A stretch of 64,000 bases of DNA, taken from Benincasa hispida. Its lineage: Eukaryota; Streptophyta; Magnoliopsida; Cucurbitales; Cucurbitaceae. The stretch is taken from NCBI RefSeq assembly GCF_009727055.1, contig NC_052354.1:46313288-46377287 (forward strand). The letters run 5' to 3'. The translations under genes were made by a program, and so were the position numbers. Numbering within the stretch: the first letter of the stretch is position 1; each line of letters opens with the position of its first letter. The notes under the pieces are model-generated. The model saw only the letters and a program-made list of their open reading frames with translations, made no database searches and was not told the origin of the DNA. Below are positions 1 through 11,600 of this stretch, piece after piece.

Positions 1-759
1 CCGTATAGATAGGTTTACAACAAATTTAATCTTTTATTCCAACCAATTTAATCCTATTAAATCGATTTTAAAAGATTAATCTAGGTCACTAAACTCTTTA
101 GAACCACTTGAACTTAGGTCTATCCCAATCCAATTTTAAAACCCTTTTAAAAAACTTGAGTTCTTCCTAAGTTCGCATGCAACTCTGAATTATTGATTTT
201 AGGTCTAATTTCCTTTATAACACTAATAAACGGAAACAACAATCACAACTCGAAGCTTACACATGCAAGGCATTCATAACACTTATAAACGATCTAAGTG
301 TCATGCTCAATGCATTATCCATTCATTGCTACTTCTTTTATATAACACTTATACAAAAAAATGCAATGAAATAAGTAAGACATGCTTCCATTCACCTTTA
401 GACTATAACACTTATAATAAAAGGATGATGCATGATAATGCTCAATGCATGCAAAATATAACTCTTATATTTCATGATGCATGCGCATGCTTTCAAGTAA
501 TTTCTTCATGCAATATTATAACATTTATAATACATGATGCATGAGTAATTGTACAACCTAAGGTGGGTTTTTAACTATATGACAAACACTTTAATATATA
601 AGAACCATACATCACATGTATAAGCAATAAAAGTTGATGAACCGGGTAAAATTGCCTTAAAACACAAAAGGGAAAGTTAGGTATTACAAAGACAAGGAGT
701 CTCCGGTTCAAATAGGTGAACCAGGTCTTGAACTGCTCGGCAAAGCATCGTTTCTTCAA

Positions 760-1375
760 CCATCCATCGTGTACAAAGCACCCAGCGATCGTCTACACGA
801 TAAAACAAACCCTTCGTTCTATCGCTTACCAGCACTCCCAGAGTTGAACGATCGTTTAGCATTACTATACAATCGTATAGAAAAACCCAACGATCGTTTA
901 GCCATTACAACACTATCGTGTATCTTTACTAAGCGATGAAGCCTGAAGTACACGATCGCTTAGCGCGCTCCGCATGATGCCCGCCTTTTGCGATCGTCTA
1001 AGCAACTACGATGCCGCGAAGCACCATCGCCTAAGTGATCGCTTAGNTCGTCTAAGCAACTACGATGCCGCGAAGCACCATCGCCTAAGTGATCGCTTAG
1101 CTAGCGTCTAAGTGATGAAGCTTGCTAACTACGCGATCCTCTAGTGCGCGCCTTCTACTAAATGACGAGCATCGCATGCTCCCACTACGATCGCTTACCT
1201 CCAGTGCCTACACGATCACACAACCAATGCTACACGATATGGTGAATGATTTACTCCATCGCTTAACATTAGCTAAACGATCGTTTAGAAAATACTACAC
1301 GATTGTCTAGAAAAAATATCTAAAAGATCGCTTAGTTAAATCCCAACGATTGTTTACCTGAGGCTACATGACCCG
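760..1375. repeat. Degenerate palindromic ACGATCGTTTAGC array, copy 1
   Basis: Dozens of variants of a short word (ACGATCGTTTAGC, CGATCGCTTAGC, TACACGATCG and similar) recur at irregular spacing of roughly 15-40 bp on both strands. The core CGATCG is self-complementary, and the extended unit GCTAAACGATCGTTTAGC is a perfect 18-bp palindrome. The same array lies at 32,755-33,420 and 47,825-48,435 inside Copia leaders. Confidence 0.8.
994..1100. other. Exact 53-bp duplication around a single N (assembly scar)
   Basis: Bases 994-1046 and 1048-1100 are identical and are separated only by an N at 1047. A perfect duplication joined by one ambiguous base is best explained by two contig ends that overlap but were not merged. 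The repetitive array makes this locus easy to misassemble. Confidence 0.8.
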
Positions 1376-1432
1376 ATCAATGCTTGATCTTCTTCTTCGT
1401 TGAGAACCACATCACCATGCACCGAAGCTTCA

Positions 1433-2290
1433 TCACGAACGACTCGACAAGCTCGAACTTTTTGAGATCGTTAAGGACGAGTGCAAAGTGTTCGTGTTGT
1501 GTTCGTGCGGTAGATTTAGCTTCTCCTTTCTCCCAAACCTTAGAACACTTTTCGTAGGTGCCACTTTTAGGAATACCTTATCACCTACCTCAAATTCAAG
1601 GTCCTTACGCCTATCATCGATGTAACTTTTCTGTCTACTCTGTGATGTTTGCATCTGAGCTTTAATTTCCGGCATTGCCTCGTTTATAATTCGTACTAGC
1701 TTAGTTCCCAACAACTTCTACTCACCGACCTCACCCCAACAAACGGGAGACCTGCAACTCTTTCCATATGGGGCTTCAAATGGTGACATGTGGATAGTGG
1801 CCCGATAATATGATTATAAGTAAACTCCATCAAATGCAAGTGAGAATCCTAATTCCCTAGAAATTCCAATGCACATGTATAAAACATATCCTCCAATTTT
1901 TTGTTCAAACACTCTGTTTGATCATCAGTTCATGGGTGAAAAGTTGTACTAAAAGCTAACCGAGTACCCAACATTGTCTGGAGGCTCTTCCAAAAGCTAG
2001 ATGTAATACGAGGGTCTCTATCAGATACAATAGACGTCGACACCCTGTGCAATCTTACCACCCCCTTTATATAGAGTTGTGCCCACTTATTCACTGAAAA
2101 TGTAGCCTTCCAGGAATAAAGTATGCTAGCTTAGTGAGTTTGTCCACTGCCACCCATATCACTGTATAACCTTTTGTTGTTCTTGGTTAGCCCACATTGA
2201 AATCCATTGATACATTATCCCACTTCCATTCTGGCACACTCAGGGGTTGCAACAAACCTGACGGCTTCTGCCTCAGAGCTTTCACTTGCT
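1433..2290 (-). pseudogene. Ty3/Gypsy integrase fragment (chromovirus-like)
   Basis: The minus strand from 1714 to about 1500 encodes a block typical of the Gypsy integrase C-terminal region: QTSQSRQKSYIDDRRKDLEF, followed by EVGDKVFLKVAP and then RFGRKEKL. Upstream (to about 2290), in shifting frames, I can read pieces of the integrase core, such as [33 protein letters not shown] and FSTTFHP. Frameshifts and stops interrupt the reading, and neither reverse transcriptase nor an LTR is attached. It is a dead fragment. The chromovirus assignment (Tekay/Reina type) rests on resemblance of these motifs only. Confidence 0.75.
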
Positions 2291-2655
2291 GAAACATTAC
2301 TAGCATTTATCACCTTATCTTTCTTTTATTTAAATTTTGCACCAACAGATTCTTCAACACACTACTAGTTTTTATCACTAGCTATAAAGTGAAATCGCTG
2401 ATAATATATTATTAGTAATAAAAGCTATCACTAATAACACGGTGTCAATGATAGTTTCTATCATTCAAAACATATTATCGATGATTATTAGTCAGATCAC
2501 TGATAATGCTTATTAAATGGTAAAAATCAAGAACATTATGAATGTACCTTCTTGAAACCTCAAATAACTTCTTGAAACTTTAAATCTAAAACCCAAAATG
2601 TGAAAAATTTGTGGAGAAAAAATATGAACAATAAAAAGCGTGGTGAAGAAATCTC
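2291..2655. other. Non-coding host segment with ATCACTGATA-type repeats
   Basis: No gene. From 2360 the sequence begins CACTACTAG and then holds several variants of 'tatcactaataa', 'atcgctgataat' and 'atcactgataat' up to about 2515, some in inverted orientation. This resembles the end and subterminal repeats of a CACTA-type DNA transposon, but no matching opposite end was found. The last five bases (2651-2655, ATCTC) are the left target-site repeat of the D composite. Confidence 0.35.
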
Positions 2656-3114
2656 TATTGGAAATGACAGGGCCCTCAGAACGACGAACTATAAACCGTC
2701 AATACACGGTAGTCAAGCAAAGAGTTAAACCTGCAAAACAGAAACTCGTTATAGGCTGAGTCGCGGAGCTCGGTCTCTTTAAGAAGTTTCGCGGCTCTAC
2801 CCAAGTGTGCAAGCAGCTCTGAAAATTGCCACGTCTTCCTCAGGATAAAACAGCCAAATGAAAACCGATCGAAAATGCATCGTTACCGATCAGAACGTAC
2901 ACCCTTTCTAAACTCACTGCTCGAAAAGCTAAGATGGGAGAGGAGAGGAAAATGAAGTGAGGAATTAAGAAAATGAATTCTGTGTCTCACGAACTACTGA
3001 AGGCCTCACCTTTTATAGGCCTTCAGCATCGAAAAGAACTGTTTTAGAAATAATCAACATATCGTTTTTAAAAATAATCAATGGACCATTTTAAATATAA
3101 ATTTTCACCCAAAA
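2656..3114 (-). repeat. Family-D LTR, 3' LTR of copy D1
   Basis: It aligns by eye along its whole length with the LTRs at 7544-8121, 8127-8581 and 16303-16784. The plus-strand left end reads TATTGGAAATGACAGGG, a decayed TGTTGGAAACGGCAGGG, and the right end is 'cacccaaaa', a decayed 'cacccaaca'. The next bases (atcctccactt) are the complement of the polypurine tract. The TATA-type box 'cttttataggcc' lies near 3010. The left flank ATCTC is a target-site repeat shared with 16785-16789. Confidence 0.75.
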
Positions 3115-3690
3115 ATCCTCCACTTAGAAATTCAAACAAAACGAGAAGAGAGGAAACATTTTCATCAAGCAGTTTCAGTCTATACAACACTGTGCATAAG
3201 CAAAGGTGTCTTATGACTTGAACCTTTACATAGTGTAGATGATTCAGAATATACTAGAGTAACCCTTGGTTTTGAACTCTATCTCTAACAGCATCTCACA
3301 CAGAATGTTATTAGGGTGTAGTACGAAAGTCTATGCTTTTAAGGCCTAGCACGTGAATCTCAGTTTAGTGAATGCTCTAGAGAGTTTGCCTAAAAATTCC
3401 ATAGGAAGCGGCCCTCACTTCCACATTCACACAGGTGAGTCTATCAAGGGTACTTTTGTAGCTGGGTACCCCACTTGTCATCAAGTATAGATCTCATTAA
3501 GAACTGAGTTCAACCTTTCTTACGTTTCAGGATATCATGCTCCGACTTTAAGTCATAGGAATGGAACTCTGTGTTTAGTTTAGCATGATTCACAATATAT
3601 CACTCGTGATCAGTTATTACCCGTTGAACCTGTTTCTTGGGATCTCCAGTCTACAAGTTAGGTTTTTCTCACTGTGATTCATTTTTTGAT
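3115..3690 (-). other. Copy D1 3' untranslated region
   Basis: This is non-coding sequence between the end of RNase H and the 3' LTR. It is homologous in inverse orientation to 12,440-13,003 of copy D2, for example in the stretch around 'acctttgcttatgcacagtg'. It holds the polypurine tract complement immediately beside the LTR. Confidence 0.65.
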
Positions 3691-6600
3691 AGACGTGAGT
3701 CCCATCCTTTTTGAGGTTCTGAAAACCTTTTTCTCTGGCCAGTCCTTACGTCAAAGGATCTGCCAAATTTTTATCAGTCCGTATGTGATCCGCTCTAACT
3801 GCACTAGTAGTGAGAAACTCTCTAATGGTATTGTGCTTACGACATATTTGACATCTCTTTCCGTTGTATTAACGGTTCTGAACTTTTACGATTGCTGCAA
3901 TACTATCGCAATGGATCAACATGGCTAGTACCAGCTTTTCCCATAAGGGAATCTCTGATAGCAGACTTCTAAGCCAGCCTGCTTCTTCACTAGCTGTCAT
4001 TAGTGCTATCATTCCTAACTCCATCGTAGATTGGGCAAAAATAGTCTGTTTCTTGAACTTCCAAGAGATAGCTCCGCCAGCTATATTAAAGACATAACCA
4101 CTTGTAGCCTTTGAATCATCCGAAAGAGAGTTCCAATCAGCATCGCTGAACCCTTCTAGGACAGCGAGAAACTTTTGATAATGTAATCCTAGGTTTTGGG
4201 TTTTCTTTAAGTATCTCATGACCCTTTCTATACCATTCCAATGCTCTTTACTAGGTCTGCTTGTAAACCTGCAAAGTAGTCCTACAACATAAGCTATGTC
4301 AGGCTTAGTGCAGTCGACAACGTATCTAAGAATGCCTATGATCCTCACATACTCAGATTGATTAACACTGTCACCAGTGTTTTTGAACAACTTGACACTA
4401 GGGTCATAAGGAGTACAGGCTGGTTTACACTCAGAGTAATTATATTTCTTTAGAATCTTTTCTTATATAGTGAGATTGATTTAAAGAAATTCCCTTTTCA
4501 GATCTATTTACTTTTATGCCTAATATTACACTAGCTTCTACTAAGTCTTTCATGTTCGCACTCAATATTGATTTTACATCATTTATGACGTGCTAGTGCA
4601 ACCCAAAGATCAATAAATCATCTACATATAGACACAAGATAGTGCAGAGGTTATTGTCAAACTTATGGTAGATGCATTTGTTACTTTCATTGACCCTAAA
4701 ACCTTTAGATAGGATAAGGTTGTAAAATTTTTCATGCCATTGCTTAGAAGCTTGTTCTAGTCCATAGAGAGATTTGTCTAATTTACACACTTTATTTTCT
4801 TGACCATGGAAAACAAAACTTTCAGGTTGATCTATGTAAATCTCTTCTTCAAGTTCACCATTTCGGAAAGCGGTTTTTACATCCATCTGATGTACTACGA
4901 GGTTATAAAGGGAAGCAAGAGAGAACAGGACACGGATAGATGTAATTCTAGTGACAGGGGAGAAGGTGTCAAAGAAATCTACGTTTTCTCTCTGTCTAAA
5001 GCCCTTCGCTACTAACCTGACTTTAAATTTGTCGTCAGTCCCATCAGGTCTAAGTTTTCTCTTTAAGATCCATTGCACCTTATTGCCTTACATCCTGGGG
5101 GTAGATCTACTAAGTGCCAAGTCCTATTTGACTCAAGTGAGTCCATCTCATCATTTATGGCTTCTTGCCATAGGTTGGCATCTACTGAGGACAGGACAGC
5201 TCTTAGATCTTTAGGGTCTTCTTCTACATTGTAGGTTAGAAAGTCATTTAAAAAATCTTTGGCAGTTCTAGCTCTTTTGCTTCTTCTAGGTTCTGGGTCA
5301 GTTTCCTCTCTAGGGTTAGGATTTCTAACTAGGGTTATACCAATTGAACCAGAACCCCACTATTCCTTGATTTAAAAGAAAACCTATCTTCAAAAAAGTC
5401 GGCCTCATTTGACTCAATGATCACTTTGTTCAATAGATCATCGAACCTGTAGGCTTTACTATTTAAGACATAACCTATAAAGACACACTCGTCAACTCTA
5501 CTAGCCAACTTTCTCCTTTTTCGGTCAAGAATCCTTACAAAGGCTAGACAACCCCATGTTCTAAAGTAGGACAAGTTTGGTTTCTTATTCTTGAGAATTT
5601 AGTAAGGTGCAATTTTACTTTTAGATTTTGGGATTCTATTTAGGACATAACACATGATAAGGATGATTTCACCTTACCAATAAGACGCGGCTCCTAAACT
5701 AAGTAAAATAACAACTACTAGCTCAGCTAAAGCTCTATTTTCCCTTTAGGCTTTTCCGTTCATTTCAGGAGAATAAGGTGCGGTCTTTTCGTGCATTATT
5801 CCATGTGAGTTAAAGAATTCATTAAAACTATCCGAGTCGTACTCAGTTCCCCTATCACTACGAAGTCTTTTAACTTTTCTATTAAACTGATTCTCTACAA
5901 AAAGTTTGAAGTCATCAAAAGCATCACTTTTGTTTTTCAGTAGGTATACAAAAGTAAAATCAGAGCAGTCGTCAATAAAAGTAATTAAATACTTTTATTG
6001 TTCCTAGTCAATATGCCATCAAATTCACAGACATCAGAATGGATCAAATCTAGAGGCTCAGGATTCCTAAGTATAGATTTATTCGGAGTTTTAGTAATTT
6101 TAGCCTGACTACAATACTCACATTTATCAAAATCATTCGTGGATAACTTAGGTATCATTTCCAGCCTAATCATGTTACTAATTAAATTCTTATTCACATG
6201 ACAGAGTCTATCATGCCAACTATTCATAGAACACAGCATATATACCAAATATTTCATTTTATTAAGTTCTAGATTTAATTTGAACATTTCCTCAGTTGCA
6301 TACCCTTTCCCTACAAATACATTATTTTTGGTAAGGATATATAGGTCTGCCCCTATAGTTTGAGTAAACCCAGCTTTGTCGAGGAGATAACCCAAAACTA
6401 AATTCTTTCGTATCTTCAGCGTGTACAGAACGTCCTTCAACGAGGGTCTTCCTAGAGGTAAACTTTAGTTCCACCTCGTCGGTTCCAGCAACTTTCGTGG
6501 AATGGTGATCTCCCAACAGAATATTCTTATTCTTAGTTTCAGTATAAGTTTTAAATATACAAAGGTCGTGACAGACATGGCGCATCGCGCCAGTGTCTAT

Positions 6601-7518
6601 CCACCACCCTTCACAACCACCGATCACATTTACTTATGTGATCATGGCGAATAACGGTTCTTCTGTCAAGTTCGCCTGACCAGCAGGATGACGCCTGTTC
6701 CTACAGTTCCTAGCCATGTGCCTAGGTTTATTACAATTAACGCAGAGGAACTATATCATTTCTCCTAAAGGGGGCTTTTGTTTTTTCAGTTGGTTCTGGT
6801 TGCTAGAGCCACAGTTCTGACCTTTCCTTTTTGTCCCCTTAGGTTTTTTGTCAGGTTTTACCACGACACAGGGGGGTTTCCTAGGTACTACGTTCACCTC
6901 CTCCCTCTAGTTCTGCTTTCGGGCTTCCTCCTCAATCTTTAGCCGGGTTATAAGATTCTCTAAGGAGAACTCCTTGGTCTTATGCCTCAAAGTGTTCTTA
7001 AAGTCCTTCCACAAGGGGGGCAGTTTATCAATAATAACAACAACTTGGAATTATTCGTCTAGAGGCATACCTTCAGTAATTATCTCGTGGGCTATCTTCT
7101 GGAGTTTATGGGATTGGGCCTCCACGGATTTGTCATCCGTCATCTGGAACTTGAGATAGCGGCTAACCGCATATTTCTTCGACCGGGCCTCCTCGATGTC
7201 ATACTTCTTTTGCAGGGCATCCCAAATCTCCTTTGTTGTCTTCATTGTACTGTAGTAGTCAAACAAATCATCAGTCAAACCATTTAAAATGAAATTCTTA
7301 CATAGAAAGTCTTTCTCCACCAAGTCAGCAGATTCTTTTATCTATTGTTCAGTTGGTTCTTCTAAAGGGACGATCTGCTTAGTGCTGGTACAAGCTTCGG
7401 CAACTTTCTTGACAGTGAAGAAGAACATCATCTTTTGCTTCCACCGCTTGAAGTTCGCTCCTTCGAATCAGAATGGACGGTTGAGGTAAGATATCTCATT
7501 GTTGCTACTGAGGACCAT
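3690..7518 (-). pseudogene. Copy D1 Copia gag-pol polyprotein, decayed
   Basis: Reading the minus strand from the ATG at 7518, the order is that of Ty1/Copia. First comes gag (7518-about 6800, a UBN2-type block with LKFQMTDDKSVEAQSHKLQK), then a CCHC knuckle CVNCNKPRHMARNC near 6710-6750. The protease follows, with WWIDTGAMRH near 6575-6606 and an intact D-T-G. Integrase has its HHCC zinc finger near 6120-6200 and its catalytic core near 5700-5990. Reverse transcriptase has LYVDDLLIFG near 4600-4635, and RNase H lies at about 3870-4250. Numerous stops and frameshifts split it into short frames, the longest being the RNase H block (3869-4390) and an RT block (4593-5078). It cannot make a functional polyprotein. 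Confidence 0.85.
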
Positions 7519-7543
7519 TAATGATGTCTAAACGTCTTAAAAT

Positions 7544-8121
7544 TGTTCGAAACGGTAGGACCCTCAGAACGACGAACTGTAAATCGTTAAGGCACGACGG
7601 TCAGGCGAAGAGCAAAACCTACAAAACAAAAACTCATTATAGGCTGAGTCATGGAGCTTTCTCTCTTTAAGATGTTTCACGGCNAGAGCAAAACCTACAA
7701 AACAAAAACTCATTATAGGCTGAGTCATGGAGCTTTCTCTCTTTAAGATGTTTCACGGCTCTGCCCAAATGTGCAAGCAGGTCTGAAAATTGCCACGTCG
7801 TCCTAAAGATAAAACAACCAAATGAAAACCGATCAGAAATACACCGTTACCGATCGAAACGTACACCCTTTCTAAACTCACTGCTCGGAAAACTAAGATG
7901 GAGAAGGAGAGGAAATTGAAGTAGGAATTTAGTAAATGAATTCTATGTCTCTCAAACTTCTGAAGGCCTCGCCTTTTTTGACCTTCAGATCGAAAGGGAT
8001 CATTTTAAAATTAATCAACGGACCGTTTTAAAAACTAATCAACAAACCGTTTTAAAAATAACCATGGACTGTTTTTAAAAATAAACAATGGACCATTTTT
8101 AATATAAATTTACACCCAACA
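7544..8121 (-). repeat. Family-D LTR, 5' LTR of copy D1
   Basis: The plus-strand left end is TGTTCGAAACGGTAGG and the right end is 'acacccaaca'. The apparent length is inflated by 76 bases because 7609-7683 is repeated exactly at 7685-7759 around the N at 7684. The U3 end (about 7995-8110) holds repeated AACGGACCGTTTTAAAA-type units. Its right end faces the LTR of D2 across five bases. Confidence 0.8.
7609..7759. other. Exact 75-bp duplication around a single N (assembly scar)
   Basis: Bases 7609-7683 and 7685-7759 are identical and are separated only by N at 7684. None of the other four family-D LTRs has this duplication. An unmerged contig overlap is the simplest explanation. Confidence 0.85.
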
Positions 8122-8126
8122 ATTAT

Positions 8127-8581
8127 TGTTGGATGCAAATTTATATTTAAAACAATCCATTGATTATATTTAAAATGATTCGTTGATTTTTTTAAAACGG
8201 TTCGTTTCAACGCTTAAGGCCTATAAAAGGCGAGGCCTTCAGCAGTTCGTGAAACACAGAATTCATTGTCTAAATTTCCACTTCAATTTCCTCTCCTTCT
8301 CGATCTTAGCTTTCCGAGCAGTGAGTTTAGAAAGGGTGTATGTTTCAGTTGAAACGGTGCATTTTCGATCGTTTTTCATTTGGTTGTTTTATCCTGGGGA
8401 CGACGTGGCAATTTTCAGACCTGCTTGCACACTTGGGCAAAGCCGCGAAACATCTTAAAGAGAGCGAGCTCCGTGACTCAGCCTATGACGAGTTTCTGTT
8501 TCGCAGGTTTTGCTCTTCGCTTGACCGTCATGCATTGATGGTTTACAGTTCGTCGTTATGAGGATCCTACCGTTTCCAACA
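8127..8581 (+). repeat. Family-D LTR, 5' LTR of copy D2
   Basis: The LTR starts TGTTGGATGCAAATTT and ends CGTTTCCAACA, giving a 6-bp terminal inverted repeat. A clear TATA box (CTATAAAAGG, 8221-8230) sits between U3 and R. U3 contains the AACGGTCC / CCATTGATT tandem units. The internal domain begins ATTTTAAGACG and not with the usual plant Copia primer site TGGTATCAGAGC. Confidence 0.85.
8221..8230 (+). promoter_or_regulatory. LTR TATA box, copy D2
   Basis: CTATAAAAGG is embedded in the near-palindromic 'aaggcctataaaaggcgaggcctt'. The same box recurs at the matching place in the other family-D LTRs (about 13,169 on +, about 16,655 on -). The sequence fits a core promoter; activity is unknown. 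Confidence 0.6.
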
Positions 8582-8606
8582 ATTTTAAGACGTTTCCACA
8601 TCATCA

Positions 8607-11600
8607 ATGGCCCTCAGTAGCAACAATGAGATATTTGACCTCAACTGTCTATTCCGGTTCGAAGGAGCAAACTTCAAGTGATGGAAGCAAAAGATGTTGT
8701 TCTTCCTCATCGTCAAGAAAGTTGCCGAAGCTTATACCAACGCTAAGCCGATCGTCCCTTTAGAAGAACCAACTGAAAGACAGATAAAAGAAGCTGCTGA
8801 CTTGGAGGAGAAAGATTTTCTATGTAAGAATTTCATTTTAAATGGTTTGACTCATGATCTGTATGACTACTAATATACAATGAAGACAATAAAAGAGGTT
8901 TGTGATGCCCTGCAAAAGAAGTGTGACACCGAGGAGGTCGAGTCGAAGAAATATGCGGTTAGCCGTTATCTCAAGTTTCAGATGACGGATGAAAAATCCG
9001 TGGAGGCCCAATCTCATGAACTTCAGAAGATAGCCCACGAGATAATTACTGAAGGTATGCCTCTAGACAAACAATTCCAAGTTGTTATTATTGATAAACT
9101 GCCCCCTTGTGGAAAGACTTTGAGGCATAAGACCAAGGAGTTCTCCTTGGAGAGTCTTATAACCCAGCTAAGGATCGAGAAGAAAGCTCGGAAGCAGAAC
9201 CAGAGGGAGGAGGTGAAGCAGTACCTAGGAACTCGCCTCTGTCGTGGTAAAACCTGACCAAAAACCTAAGGGGACAAAGAGAAAAGGTCAAAACCGTGGC
9301 TCCAGCAACCAAAACCAATAGAAAAAACAGAAGCCCCATTCAGAAGAAACGATATAGTTCTTCTGCTTTAATTGTAATAAACCTGGGCACATGGCTAGGA
9401 ACTGTAGGAACAAGCATCGTCCTACTGGTCAGGCGAACCTGACAGAAGAACCGTTAGTCGCAATGATCATAGAAGTAAATGTGATCGGTGGTTTTGAAGG
9501 TGGTGGATAGACATTGGCACGACGCGCCATGTCTGTCACGACCTTAGTCTATATAAAACTTATAATGAAACTAAGGATAAGAATATTATGTCGGGAGATC
9601 ACCACTCCACGAAAGTTGCTGGAATCGGCAAGGTGGAACTGAAATTTACCTCAGGGAAGACCCTCACGTTGAAGGACGTTCTGCAAACTCCGAAAATACG
9701 AAAGAATTTGGTTTCGGTCTATCTCCTCAACAAAGACGGGTTTACTCAATCTATAGGGGCATACCTATATACCCTTACAAAAATAAAAATGTATTTGTAG
9801 GGAAAGGGTATGCAACTGAGGGAATGTTTAAATTAAATCTAGACCTTAATAAAGTGAAATTTTCTGTGTATATGTTGTGTTCTATGAATATTTGGCATGC
9901 TAGACTCTGTCATGTGAATAAGAATTTAATTAGTAACATGATTAGGCTGGAAATAATACCTAAGTTATCCACGAATGATTTTGATAAATGCGAGTATTGT
10001 AGTTAGGCTAAAATTACTAAAACTCCGCATAAATCTGTACTTAGGAAATCTGAGTCTCTAGATTTGATTCATTTTGATGTCTGTGAATTTAATGGCATAT
10101 TGAATAGGAATAGTAAAAGATATGTCATTATTTTTATTGACGATTGCTCTGATTTTACTTTTGTATACCTATCGAAAAACAAAAGTGATGCTTTTGATGC
10201 CTTCAAACTTTTTGTTTCTAAAATAGAGAATAAGTTTAATAGAAAATTTAAAAGACTTCGTAGTGATAGGGGAATCGAGTACGACTCGGACAGTTTTAAT
10301 GAATTCTTTAACTCACATGGAATAATACACGAAAAGACCGCACCTTATTCTCCTGAAATGAACGAAAAAGCCGAAAGGAAAAATAGAACTTTAGCTGAGC
10401 TAGTAGTTGCTATTTTACTTAGTTCAAGAGTCGCGTCTTATTGGTGGGGTGAAATCATCCTTACCGTGTGTTATGTCCCAAATAGAATCCCAAAATCTAA
10501 GAATAAAACTTCACCTTACGAAATTCTGAAGAATAAGAAATCAAACTTGTCCTACTTTAGAACATGGGGTTGTCTAGCCTTTGTAAGGATTCCTGACCCA
10601 AAAAGGAGAAAGTTGACTAGTAGAGCTTACGAATGTGTCTTTATGGGTTATGCCTTAAATAGTAAAGCTTATAGGTTCTATGATTTAGTGAACCAAGTGA
10701 TCATTGAGTCAAATGATGCCGACTTCTTTGAAGATAGGTTTCCTTTTAAATCAAGGAATAGTGGGGGCTCAGGTTCAAATGGTATAACCCTAGTTAGAAA
10801 TCCTAACCCTAGAGAGGAAACTGACCTAGAACCTAGAAGAATCAAAATAGCTAGAATCGCCAAAGATTTCAGAAATGACTTCCTAACCTACAATGTAGAA
10901 GAAGACCCTAAAGATCTAAGAGTTGCCCTGTCCTCAGTAGATGCCAACCTATGGCAAAAATCCATAAATGATGAGATGGACTCACTTGAGTCAAATCGGA
11001 CTTGGCACTTAGTAAATCTAGCCCCAGGATGTAAGGCAATAGGGTGCAAATGGATCTTAAGAAGGAAACTTAGACCTGACGGAATTGTCGACAAATTTAA
11101 AGCCAGGTTAGTTGCGAAGAGCTTTAGACAGAGAGAAAACATAGATTTCTTTGAAACTTTCTCTCCTGTCACTAGAATTACCTCTATCTGTGTCTTGTTC
11201 TCTCTCACTGCCCTTTATAACCTCGTAGTACATCAGATGGATGTAAAAACTGCTTTCCTAAATGGTGAACTTGAAGAAGAGATTTACATGGAACAACCTG
11301 AGGGTTTTGTTATCCATGGTCAAGAAAATAAGGTGTGTAAATTAGACAAACCTCTCTATGGACTAAAACAAGCTCCTAAGCAATGACATGAAAAATTTGA
11401 CAACCTTATCCTATCTAAAGGTTTCAAGGTCAATGAAAGTGACAAATGCATCTACCATAAGTTTGATAATAACCTCTGCACTATCTTGTGTCATATGTAG
11501 ATGATTTATTGATCTTTGGGTCGAACTTGCACGTCATAAATGATGTAAAATCAATATTGAGTGCGAACTTTGACATGAAAGACTTAGGAGAAGCTAGTGT

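Larger units (their letters stand above)
1..1375 (-). mobile_element. Copia leader fragment (same family type as elements A and B)
   Basis: There is no credible coding sequence here. The order of landmarks on the plus strand matches the untranslated leaders of elements A (about 32.2-33.4 kb) and B (about 47.2-48.4 kb): an AT-rich block with repeated ATAACACTTATA-type words and ATGCATG clusters, then a short stretch with 'gcctaac/ttaggtatt', then 'gaacc'-rich sequence, then a dense run of ACGATCGT palindromes. I infer a truncated leader in minus orientation. Neither its LTR nor its gag is in the window, and it abuts a Gypsy fragment near 1,380-1,430. Confidence 0.6.

Noticed and set aside
263..544. 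93-codon open frame on the plus strand
   Set aside because: Low-complexity leader sequence of a Copia element with repeated ATAACACTTATA words; no domain, and the homologous leaders in A and B do not conserve the frame.
760..1375. CRISPR-like or iteron array
   Set aside because: Units are degenerate, palindromic and irregularly spaced without unique spacers, in a plant Copia leader; it has nothing in common with a CRISPR array or plasmid iterons.
3674..3928. 84-codon plus-strand frame
   Set aside because: It lies antisense to the RNase H end of copy D1 and is a shadow of it.
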